In this document: piece after piece, positions 7,175 through 13,970 of the stretch | Numbering within the stretch: position 1 is the first letter of the stretch | How the letters are laid out: the number at the start of each line of letters is the position of its first letter | From: an uncultured Faecalibacterium sp. | Lineage (GTDB): Bacteria > Bacillota > Clostridia > Oscillospirales > Ruminococcaceae | Length of the DNA: 13,970 nucleotides | Assembly: GCA_934539245.1 (NCBI GenBank) | Contig: CAKTCK010000047.1 | Location: forward strand, 1-13,970 | Direction: 5' to 3' | Made by a program: the position numbers and the translations under genes | Notes under the pieces: model-generated | The model's input: the letters and a program-made list of their open reading frames with translations, nothing else | What the model was told of the DNA's origin: nothing | Database searches by the model: none

Positions 7175-8023
7175 ATGGCTGGTTCCATGAAGGACATCAA
7201 GCTGCGCATCAAAAGCGTAGAGAGCACCATGCAGATCACCAAGGCCATGGAGCTGGTGGCTTCCTCCAAAATGCGCCGTGCCAAGGAGCGGGTCGAGCAC
7301 AGCCGACCCTATTTTGAAACGCTGTACAAGACCCTGACCGAGATCGCGGCAGCGGACCCCCGGGCCCGCAACCCCTACCTGCGCCGCAGCGAGATCAAGC
7401 GCACGCTGCTGGTGGTCATTGCCGGTGACCGCGGCCTTGCCGGCGGTTACAACGCCAATGTGCTCAAGCTGGCCGCACAGGAAAGCGGCAACGTGGAAGT
7501 GCTGCCCATCGGCAAGCGCTCGGCAGAATACTTTGCCCACCACGAGGCCGAACTGTTCACGCAGGAGGTGCTGCTGGCCGCCGATATTTCGGTGGGACAG
7601 TGCTTCCAGCTGGCGCGCCAGATCACCGAAGGCTACCGCAAGGGCGAGTTTGACGCTGTAAAGCTCTGCTACACTCGGTTCGATTCCATGATGACCCAGA
7701 CGGCTGTCTCCATTGAGGTGCTGCCGCTGGCCATGGAGCCCACCGAGCAGCAGAAGGCCGAGGCGCGCCGCAGTCAGATTTTGTACAAGCCCAGCAGCGA
7801 GGAAGTATTCAGCGCGATCATCCCGGAGTATGTGGCCGGTGTCGTCTACGGTGCCGTGTGCGAGAGTGTAGCCAGCGAGCTGGCTGCCCGCCGCACCGCC
7901 ATGGACGCCGCCACCAAGAACGCCGGTGAGATGATCGACCATCTCAACCTGTATTATAACCGTGCCCGTCAGGCTGCCATCACGCAGGAGATCACCGAGA
8001 TCGTGGCCGGTGCGGAGAACTAA
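7175..8023 (+). CDS. atpG: F1Fo-ATP synthase subunit gamma
   Basis: This is the central rotor shaft of F1. The product has 282 residues, normal length. The N-terminal signature MKDIKLRIKSVESTMQITKAMELVASSKMRRA and the C-terminal EMIDHLNLYYNRARQAAITQEITEIVAGA form the two antiparallel helices that sit inside alpha3beta3, and both are strongly conserved. The central Rossmann-like part contains VIAGDRGLAGGYNANV. ATG 7175 has AGGAGG nine bases upstream. The following 83-base spacer to atpD holds two strong hairpins. Confidence 0.97.
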   Translation: MAGSMKDIKLRIKSVESTMQITKAMELVASSKMRRAKERVEHSRPYFETLYKTLTEIAAADPRARNPYLRRSEIKRTLLVVIAGDRGLAGGYNANVLKLAAQESGNVEVLPIGKRSAEYFAHHEAELFTQEVLLAADISVGQCFQLARQITEGYRKGEFDAVKLCYTRFDSMMTQTAVSIEVLPLAMEPTEQQKAEARRSQILYKPSSEEVFSAIIPEYVAGVVYGAVCESVASELAARRTAMDAATKNAGEMIDHLNLYYNRARQAAITQEITEIVAGAEN

Positions 8024-8033
8024 AACCCTCTCA

Positions 8034-8070
8034 GCCGCCTGACGGCGGCAGCTCCCCCGAAGGGGGAGCT
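8034..8070 (+). repeat. Paired hairpins between atpG and atpD (possible REP-like intergenic repeat)
   Basis: The first hairpin is GCCGCC (8034-8039), loop TGAC, GGCGGC (8044-8049). The second follows without a gap: AGCTCCCCC (8050-8058), loop GAA, GGGGGAGCT (8062-8070). Both stems are perfect. No T-run follows (next bases TGAACGGAAAAACC), so termination is unlikely. From memory, similar CTCTCAG...CAGCTCCCCC...GGGGGAGC elements recur between genes in Faecalibacterium-like genomes; this needs a genome search. It could act as an mRNA stability or processing element between gamma and beta. Confidence 0.55.
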
Positions 8071-8103
8071 TGAACGGAAAAACCTATCAAGAAGGAGTTG
8101 TAG

Positions 8104-9501
<1,398 letters not shown>

Positions 9502-9504
9502 GCC

Positions 9505-9903
9505 ATGACGACCTTTCATCTGACGGTGGTCACGCCGGACGGCTGCGCCTTTGAAGGTCAGGCCGAGCGCATCGTCTGCCGCGCCATTGATGGCGACATC
9601 GCCATTCTGGCAAAGCACGGCGATTACTGCACGGCACTGGGCATGGGCGAGGCGCACATTGTAGATGCCGACGGTCAGCGCCGCCGCGCAGCCTGCATGG
9701 GCGGCCTGCTCAGCGTGCTGGACGGGGACGTGCGTCTGGTGGCTACCACTTGGGAATGGGCGGAGGACATCGATCAGGCGCGTGCGGAAGCTTCCAAGAA
9801 GCGCGCCGAGGAGATCCTTGCCCGCAAGAACCTGAACGACCGTGAGTACGAGCTGGCACAGGCGCGCCTCAAGCGCGCGCTGGTGCGCACCTCTGTCCGT
9901 TAA
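9505..9903 (+). CDS. atpC: F1Fo-ATP synthase subunit epsilon, with ATP-binding-type motif
   Basis: This rotor subunit binds gamma and the c-ring and can lock the enzyme against ATP hydrolysis. The product has 132 residues. The N-terminal beta-sandwich starts TTFHLTVVTPDG and includes GDIAILAKHGDYCTALGMGE. The C-terminal helical hairpin contains IDQARAEASKKR. This matches the thermophilic Bacillus ATP-binding motif I(L)DxxRAxxAxxR at all but one position (Ser for Ala), so ATP-sensitive inhibition is plausible. The start ATG 9505 lies three bases after the atpD stop, with AGAAGGGG (9491-9498) inside atpD. A strong bidirectional terminator follows 10 bases after the stop, marking the operon end. 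Confidence 0.95.
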   Translation: MTTFHLTVVTPDGCAFEGQAERIVCRAIDGDIAILAKHGDYCTALGMGEAHIVDADGQRRRAACMGGLLSVLDGDVRLVATTWEWAEDIDQARAEASKKRAEEILARKNLNDREYELAQARLKRALVRTSVR

Positions 9904-9913
9904 ACCCGTATGC

Positions 9914-9953
9914 AAAAAGGCACCCGCAGCCATCCGGCTGTGGGTGCCTTTTT
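9914..9953. terminator. Bidirectional terminator between atpC and udk
   Basis: The element AAAAAGGCACCCGCAGCC (9914-9931), loop ATCC, GGCTGTGGGTGCCTTTTT (9936-9953) forms an 18-bp stem with a single G-T pair. It has T-runs on both strands and can therefore end both the atp operon (+) and udk (-). Confidence 0.93.
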
Positions 9954-9962
9954 AAATTTATC

Positions 9963-10592
9963 TTATCCCCGGTTCGCCCGCTCGATCAGGGTGCGGATGT
10001 GGTGCGCCAGCATCTCTACGGCGGTGCTGTTCTCGCCGCCGTTGGGCACAATGATGTCCGCGTTGCGCTTGCTGGGCTCTACAAAGGCTTCGTGCATCGG
10101 CTTGACCGTGGTAAGGTACTGGTCGATCACACTGTCCAAGCTGCGTCCGCGCTCCTTTACGTCCCGCAGAATGCGCCGCAGAATGCGCTCGTCCGCGTCC
10201 GCGTCCACAAAGATCTTGTAGTCGAACAGGGCGCACAGCTCCGGCTCTACAAAGGGCAGAATGCCCTCCACGATCAGCACCGGGGCGGGCTCGATGTGCT
10301 GCACCTCGTTGCTGCGGTTGTGGTTGGAGTAATCGTACACCGGGCAGTCGATGGCGCGGCCGGCCTTCAACTCCTGCAAATGGTAGATGAGCAGGGCGTT
10401 GTCGAAGGCGTCCGGGTGGTCGTAATTCAGCTTGCAGCGCTCTTCATAGGGCAGTTCGTCGTGGCGCTTGTAGTAGCTGTCGTGGGAGATCAAGCGCACC
10501 TCGTCCTCCCCAAAGCGCTCCTTCAGCCGCAGCGAAAGGGTGGTCTTGCCGCTGCCCGAGCCGCCCGCGATGCCAATGATCAGGTTGTTCAT
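9963..10592 (-). CDS. udk: Uridine kinase
   Basis: This enzyme phosphorylates uridine (and usually cytidine) with ATP or GTP to the 5'-monophosphate in pyrimidine salvage. The 209-residue protein is the usual length. The Walker A motif GGSGSGKT is at residues 10-17. It is followed by the family signatures SHDSYYK, YDHPDAFDN, PVYDYSNHNR and LIVEGILPF, and ADERILRRILRD forms the lid region. The start ATG at 10592 on the minus strand has AGAAGGAG about ten bases upstream. It is convergent with the ATP synthase operon, shares the terminator at 9914-9953, and appears monocistronic. Its divergent neighbour is cls. The nearest alternative, phosphoribulokinase-like proteins, fits less well by length and motifs. 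Confidence 0.95.
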   Translation of the reverse strand: MNNLIIGIAGGSGSGKTTLSLRLKERFGEDEVRLISHDSYYKRHDELPYEERCKLNYDHPDAFDNALLIYHLQELKAGRAIDCPVYDYSNHNRSNEVQHIEPAPVLIVEGILPFVEPELCALFDYKIFVDADADERILRRILRDVKERGRSLDSVIDQYLTTVKPMHEAFVEPSKRNADIIVPNGGENSTAVEMLAHHIRTLIERANRG

Positions 10593-10651
10593 GATGCAAA
10601 CTCCTTCTGCACAAAATCTGCCGGTTTCTGTGGAAAAAACGGCGGGAATCG

Positions 10652-10657
10652 ATTATA
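10652..10657 (-). promoter_or_regulatory. Candidate -10 box for udk
   Basis: TATAAT reads on the minus strand at 10657-10652, about 60 bases before the udk start. The -35 region at the proper distance (CAGCAG) is poor. A second candidate, the extended -10 TGCTATGAT (10715-10707) with TGTCCA 17 bases upstream, would put the hairpin at 10675-10694 in the udk leader. I cannot choose between them. Confidence 0.35.
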
Positions 10658-10674
10658 ATAGATTTGTATATGCT

Positions 10675-10694
10675 CTGCTGCCGCCCGGCAGCAG
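10675..10694. promoter_or_regulatory. Perfect 8-bp hairpin in the udk-cls divergent region
   Basis: CTGCTGCC (10675-10682) pairs with GGCAGCAG (10687-10694) around GCCC. On + it is followed by the pyrimidine-rich TTCTTCCCTTTT, like a weak terminator before cls. On - it would lie in or near the udk promoter. Its role is unknown. Confidence 0.4.
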
Positions 10695-10730
10695 TTCTTC
10701 CCTTTTATCATAGCACAAAATGTGTCATTT

Positions 10731-10773
10731 GGACAGGGCTTGCAGGCCATCCTGCTGCATTTTTGCTCTGTCC
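10731..10773 (+). promoter_or_regulatory. Possible cls leader stem-loop
   Basis: GGACAG (10731-10736) can pair with CTGTCC (10768-10773), enclosing GCAGG-CCAT-CCTGC (10742-10755). The stems are short and the loops long, so this is weak. No clear cls promoter is visible in 10593-10818, the 226-base gap that contains it. Confidence 0.25.
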
Positions 10774-10818
10774 GAAAACTGCTCCCCGCTGACGCATTCA
10801 CAAAAAAGGACGGTCAAA

Positions 10819-12435
10819 ATGCCAAAAGAAACATTGCAGCACACCATGAGAAGCAAGGTCCGGGTCTTTGAGGACGGCGGCATCCGCCTGCTCCGCAAAG
10901 GCCAAAAAGGGCTCATCCACGCCATTTTCAGCCGTTTTGGGCTGGTGCTGGTGCTGCTGGTGCTGCAATTCGGGGCGCTGTTCAGCCTGATGCGCTGGTT
11001 CAGCAACCTGCTGCCCCACTACTTGGGCGGCACTTTGCTAGTCACGGCGGCCATGATGGTCTATCTGCTCAATCAGGACATGAACAACAGCGTGCGCATC
11101 CCGTGGCTGGTGGTCACGGCGCTGGCGCCTGTGCTGGGCGTGCTGCTGTTCTGCTACACCAAGGAGGATGTGGGCCACCGGATGCTCAAAAAGCGCCTGA
11201 TGGAGTTGGAAGGACAGACCCGCAGCCAGCTGCCGCAGCCCAAAAATGCAAGCAAGGCGCTGGACGCAGACTGCTCCGGCGCGGCCTCTCTGGCGCAGTA
11301 CCTGCGCGGACGGGGCGGCGGCTTCCCGGTGTACGAAAACACGCAGGTGACCTATTTCCCCAGCGGAGAAGCCAAGTTTGCAGCGCTGCTGCCCCAGCTG
11401 GAAAGCGCCACCCAGTACATTTTTCTGGAATACTTCATCATTGACGAAGGCCTGATGTGGGGGCGCATTCTGGAAATTTTGGCACGCAAGGCCGCGCAGG
11501 GCGTGGATGTGCGGGTGATGTACGACGGTACCTGCGAGTTCTCCACCCTGCCCCGGGACTACCCCAGACGACTGGAAGCGCTGGGCATCCGCTGCAAGGT
11601 GTTTGCGCCGGTCACCCCCTTTGTTTCCACCCACTACAACTACCGCGACCACCGCAAGATTCTGGTCGTAGATGGCCGCGTGGGCTTTACCGGCGGCGTG
11701 AATCTGGCCGACGAGTACATCAACCACGTTGAAAAATATGGCCGCTGGAAGGACGCCGCTGTCATGCTGGAGGGCGAGGGCGTACGCACCATGACCGCCC
11801 TGTTTTTGCAGATGTGGAGCATCCAGCGGGAGCCGGAGTTTGCGCAGTTCCTCACCCGCCCTCTCCCGGAAACGCAGGCAAAGGGCTTTGTCATCCCCTA
11901 CGGGGACTGTCCGCTGGACGGCGAGCGGGTAGGCGAGATGGTTTACATCGACCTGCTCAACCGCGCCCGGCACAGCGTACATGTCATCACGCCCTATCTC
12001 ATTCTGGACGGCGAGCTGGAGACCGCCCTGCGCTTTGCCGCCGAGCGCGGCGTGGATGTGCACCTGATCCTGCCCGGCAAGCCGGACAAGGTATTTGCCT
12101 ATGCGCTGGCTAAAACGCATTACCTGCCGCTGCTGTCCTCCGGTGTGAAGATCAGCGAGTGGACCCCCGGCTTCACCCACGCCAAAGTGATGATCATGGA
12201 CGGGCAGGAGGCAGTCGTGGGTACCATCAATCTGGACTACCGCAGCTTGTACCATCACTTTGAAAACGCGGTCTGGATGCGCGGTGTGGACTGTCTGCCC
12301 CGCATTGAAGCCGATTTTCAGGATACGCTGGCGCAGTGCCGCACAGTGGAGCCCACCCGCCAGAGCGTCTGGCAGGGCAAAAAGCTGCTGCATCTGGTGG
12401 GCATGGTGCTCAAATTCATCGCCCCGCTGATCTGA
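10819..12435 (+). CDS. cls: Cardiolipin synthase (phospholipase D superfamily)
   Basis: This enzyme joins two phosphatidylglycerol molecules to give cardiolipin plus glycerol at the cytoplasmic membrane. ATG 10819 gives 538 residues, preceded by AAAAGGA about ten bases upstream. N-terminal hydrophobic segments at about 38-58, 66-84 and 93-113 anchor it. The two PLD catalytic HKD motifs are intact: HRKILVVD with His278, Lys280 and Asp285, and HAKVMIMD with His454, Lys456 and Asp461, each followed by a GG/GT-x-N motif (FTGGVNLAD and VVGTINLDYRS). This is the ClsA/bacterial two-HKD layout. The in-frame extension to 10720 has no ribosome site and is rejected. It is monocistronic, divergent from udk and convergent with a glycosyltransferase. 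A paralogue using a different acceptor alcohol cannot be excluded. Confidence 0.93.
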   Translation: MPKETLQHTMRSKVRVFEDGGIRLLRKGQKGLIHAIFSRFGLVLVLLVLQFGALFSLMRWFSNLLPHYLGGTLLVTAAMMVYLLNQDMNNSVRIPWLVVTALAPVLGVLLFCYTKEDVGHRMLKKRLMELEGQTRSQLPQPKNASKALDADCSGAASLAQYLRGRGGGFPVYENTQVTYFPSGEAKFAALLPQLESATQYIFLEYFIIDEGLMWGRILEILARKAAQGVDVRVMYDGTCEFSTLPRDYPRRLEALGIRCKVFAPVTPFVSTHYNYRDHRKILVVDGRVGFTGGVNLADEYINHVEKYGRWKDAAVMLEGEGVRTMTALFLQMWSIQREPEFAQFLTRPLPETQAKGFVIPYGDCPLDGERVGEMVYIDLLNRARHSVHVITPYLILDGELETALRFAAERGVDVHLILPGKPDKVFAYALAKTHYLPLLSSGVKISEWTPGFTHAKVMIMDGQEAVVGTINLDYRSLYHHFENAVWMRGVDCLPRIEADFQDTLAQCRTVEPTRQSVWQGKKLLHLVGMVLKFIAPLI

Positions 12436-12444
12436 TATCAAATA

Positions 12445-12486
12445 AAAAGGGACTGCTGCACCAAATGCTGTGCAGCAGTCCCTTTT
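12445..12486. terminator. Bidirectional terminator between cls and the glycosyltransferase
   Basis: AAAAGGGACTGCTGCAC (12445-12461) and GTGCAGCAGTCCCTTTT (12470-12486) form a perfect 17-bp stem with an 8-base loop. T-runs are present on both strands, so it serves both convergent genes. It lies 9 bases after the cls stop and 9 bases after the glycosyltransferase stop. Confidence 0.93.
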
Positions 12487-12495
12487 GTTCTCTCA

Positions 12496-13668
12496 TCACA
12501 CCGATGTATACGTTTCCGGCGAGCCCGCGTTCACGGCAGGTTCCATCTCCGGTACGCCGTAAAGTCCCAGTGTCTTTGCAACGACCTTATCCCACGGGAA
12601 GCGGCTGCATACATATTCCGGTGCCATATACTTAAAAATCTTTACCACATTGCGGTGCTCCAGCGCATATTGCATTTTTTCCGCCAGACTCTGCCGGTCA
12701 TCCTTCAGAAAGCGAAGCCCATGCTCTCCCACCACATTTGTCGATTCTTCAATATCCGTGCACAACACGCAGTTGCCGTAACTCATTGCCTCCAGCAGAC
12801 ACAGGGACATTCCCTCCAAATCGCTAGGCAGTACAAACAGATAGGCGTTGCTATACAGTTCTTCCCGCAGCTGCCCGTCCACAAAACCGGTGAACAGAAT
12901 GTTTTCATTGCCCCGGAACCGCGCCTTCAATTCCTCCATATATCCATCGGAATCTGACGCTCCGCCCGCAATCACCAGCTTCTTATCCGTGTGCAGCTTT
13001 TCGTAGGCATCGCAAAGCATATCACAGCGTTTTTCCGGCACGATACGCCCCAGATATAAAATATAGGAATCCTTTTCCAACCCGTATTGCTTTGCGATCA
13101 ACTCCGGGTCACGTTTTTCAACGGTATTGACACCGTTGGGGATGTAATGCGTTTTTCGCCCGTATGTTTCCTGAAAGTACTTCTGTGTGGAATGGTTCAG
13201 CACGATGATCTCGTCCGCAAAGCGTACCGCCATTTTTTCTCCCTGCAGGATATAGTGAGATCCCATGCTGCCTTTCCACTTTCCCCGCGCCCAGTCCAGC
13301 CCGTGAACTGTCACGACTACCCGTTTGCGGAACAGGTGCGGGATCCAGCAAAAAAATGCAGGCCCTTCGGCGTGGATATGAACTACATCATAGTCTCCCA
13401 ACGCTGCTGCCAGACAGCCAAAAAAGCTGGAGGTCACCGCTGCCAAGCCCTTGACGTCGATGGTCGGCACATACTTGATGCGGATTCCCTTGTACTCCGA
13501 ACGGCGCTCGGCTGTATGCTCCTTGCCGCTGACGTGCTGCCCGGAGCGATTGTAGCAGGTAACGGAGTGCCCCTGCTGAACCATCCGTGCGGCAAGCTCT
13601 TCCACCACGACCTCAATGCCGCCTTCGTGTGAGGGCACACGTTTGTGGCCGATCATTGCCACTTTCAC
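12496..13668 (-). CDS. Family-4 (GT-B) glycosyltransferase, probably surface glycan synthesis
   Basis: This is a 390-residue GT-B protein. The N-terminal half opens MKVAMIGHKRVPSHEGGIEV, resembling the DUF1972-type donor/acceptor domain of rhamnosyl- and related transferases. The second Rossmann domain begins around SYILYLGRIVPEKR (201-214), and PSDLEGMSLCLLEAMS holds the EX7E motif with Glu285 and Glu293. Such enzymes transfer a sugar from a nucleotide donor, usually in capsule, exopolysaccharide or wall-glycan synthesis. Donor and acceptor cannot be read from the sequence. The start is GTG 13668 (minus), with AGAGGAAG about nine bases upstream and the canonical family N-terminus. Codons are visibly more AT-rich than in the rest of the window, and no other glycan genes are adjacent, so lateral acquisition is possible. 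It is a solitary gene with its own promoter. Confidence 0.88.
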   Translation of the reverse strand: MKVAMIGHKRVPSHEGGIEVVVEELAARMVQQGHSVTCYNRSGQHVSGKEHTAERRSEYKGIRIKYVPTIDVKGLAAVTSSFFGCLAAALGDYDVVHIHAEGPAFFCWIPHLFRKRVVVTVHGLDWARGKWKGSMGSHYILQGEKMAVRFADEIIVLNHSTQKYFQETYGRKTHYIPNGVNTVEKRDPELIAKQYGLEKDSYILYLGRIVPEKRCDMLCDAYEKLHTDKKLVIAGGASDSDGYMEELKARFRGNENILFTGFVDGQLREELYSNAYLFVLPSDLEGMSLCLLEAMSYGNCVLCTDIEESTNVVGEHGLRFLKDDRQSLAEKMQYALEHRNVVKIFKYMAPEYVCSRFPWDKVVAKTLGLYGVPEMEPAVNAGSPETYTSV

Positions 13669-13741
13669 CGCAACTACTTCCTCTCCGCAATATATTTCCG
13701 TCCGGTCGCCCTCTCCGCTCCCGTCCTATTGATATATCATT

Positions 13742-13770
13742 ATTATAACATAAGCATCACTTAGCTGCAA
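13742..13770 (-). promoter_or_regulatory. Strong candidate promoter for the glycosyltransferase gene
   Basis: On the minus strand, TTGCAG (13770-13765) and TATAAT (13747-13742) are 17 bp apart, with the extended -10 TGT directly before TATAAT. Very A/T-rich DNA upstream (about 13775-13820) could act as an UP element. The predicted start is near 13735, giving a leader of about 67 bases. Confidence 0.78.
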
Positions 13771-13784
13771 CTAATTTCCATGAA

Positions 13785-13801
13785 ATATTTTAACAAAATA
13801 T
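13785..13801. repeat. AT-rich inverted repeat upstream of the glycosyltransferase promoter
   Basis: ATATTTT (13785-13791) and AAAATAT (13795-13801) flank AAC. It lies just upstream of the -35 box in the AT-rich stretch of the 228-base gap 13669-13896. It may be an UP element or a regulator site; being A/T only, it could also be chance. Confidence 0.3.
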
Positions 13802-13856
13802 GAATTTTTAAGTATTTTTTGTCGAACCTGTGAAAATTTCATCTCATCAGGTACGC

Positions 13857-13892
13857 AAAAAAACGCTTCAGAAAAATTCCTGAAGCGTTTTT
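13857..13892 (-). terminator. Terminator of the rRNA operon
   Basis: On the minus strand AAAAACGCTTCAG and CTGAAGCGTTTTT form a perfect 13-bp stem with an 8-base loop (13859-13892), followed by TT. It sits about five bases after the 3' end of the 5S rRNA, where an rRNA operon terminator is expected. Confidence 0.92.
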
Positions 13893-13896
13893 CTAA

Positions 13897-13970
13897 GTCG
13901 GCGACTACCTATTTTCACAAGCCGTTTCCAGCTAACTATCTTCGGCACAAGTAAGCTTAACTTCTGTGTT
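13897..13970 (-). rRNA. rrf: 5S ribosomal RNA, 3' part (5' end beyond window)
   Basis: The minus strand begins at the window edge with AACACAGAAGTTAAGC, the conserved loop B/helix III region of 5S rRNA (consensus GAACACGGAAGUUAAGC). It ends with GGTAGTCGCCGAC, the 3' strand of the terminal helix. About 74 of roughly 117 bases are present. The 3' end near 13897 is estimated from the family. It implies 23S and 16S genes to the right of the window, transcribed toward this region. Confidence 0.93.

Noticed and set aside
5230..7284. A 684-codon minus-strand open frame opposite atpH-atpA
   Set aside because: It is a shadow of strongly conserved alpha and delta subunit genes. Low-complexity Leu/Gly/Asp/His composition and no recognisable domain.
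10714..10724. CACAAAATGTG short dyad near udk, similar in part to CACAATGTG at 2401-2409
   Set aside because: The half-sites are only four bases and AT-rich, so a shared operator cannot be supported.
13827..13855. ACCTG...CAGGT pairing after the 5S terminator
   Set aside because: The five-base stem with a 17-base loop is too weak to call, and the adjacent perfect 13-bp terminator already explains transcript ending.

Overview
The window looks like chromosomal core sequence from a moderately GC-rich gut Clostridium-class bacterium (Bacillota). The most likely group is Oscillospiraceae/Ruminococcaceae, near Faecalibacterium, Gemmiger or Subdoligranulum. This is an inference from the GlgD/GlgA pair, the Bacillota-type atpZ-atpI-BEFHAGDC operon, strong AGGAGG ribosome sites and C/G-rich third codon positions. 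No species assignment is possible from the sequence alone.

Layout: (1) 1-2347, glycogen synthesis on +: the 3' part of glgD, a structured 165-bp spacer with a terminator-like hairpin, then glgA and a very strong terminator. (2) 2348-2605, a regulatory region with a 12-bp perfect dyad, a GGCGCACA direct repeat, one good and one weaker sigma-70-type promoter, and a structured 5' leader. (3) 2606-9903, a complete F1Fo-ATP synthase operon on +, in the order atpZ, atpI, a, c, b, delta, alpha, gamma, beta, epsilon, closed by a bidirectional terminator. (4) 9963-10592, uridine kinase on -, convergent with the ATP synthase operon. (5) 10819-12435, cardiolipin synthase on +, divergent from udk. (6) 12496-13668, a lower-GC family-4 glycosyltransferase on -, convergent with cls through a second bidirectional terminator and with its own strong-looking promoter. 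(7) 13857-13970, the 3' part of a 5S rRNA on - with its terminator. An rRNA operon therefore enters from the right edge.

How the genes relate: GlgD/GlgA store glucose as glycogen, and the ATP synthase interconverts ATP and a transmembrane ion gradient. The c subunit carries glutamates at both ion-site positions (E34 and E67), the two-carboxylate arrangement described for a Na+-driven rotor in Fusobacterium. Na+ coupling is therefore a real possibility. Uridine kinase salvages pyrimidines, cardiolipin synthase makes a membrane lipid that often supports membrane energy complexes, and the glycosyltransferase probably builds a surface glycan.

I found no CRISPR array, insertion sequence, prophage, toxin-antitoxin pair or defence system, and no clearly new multi-gene system. 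The points worth a second look are mainly in RNA and ion coupling: mutually exclusive hairpins before glgA, a structured atp leader, paired hairpins between atpG and atpD, the dyad upstream of the atp promoter, and the c-ring site.
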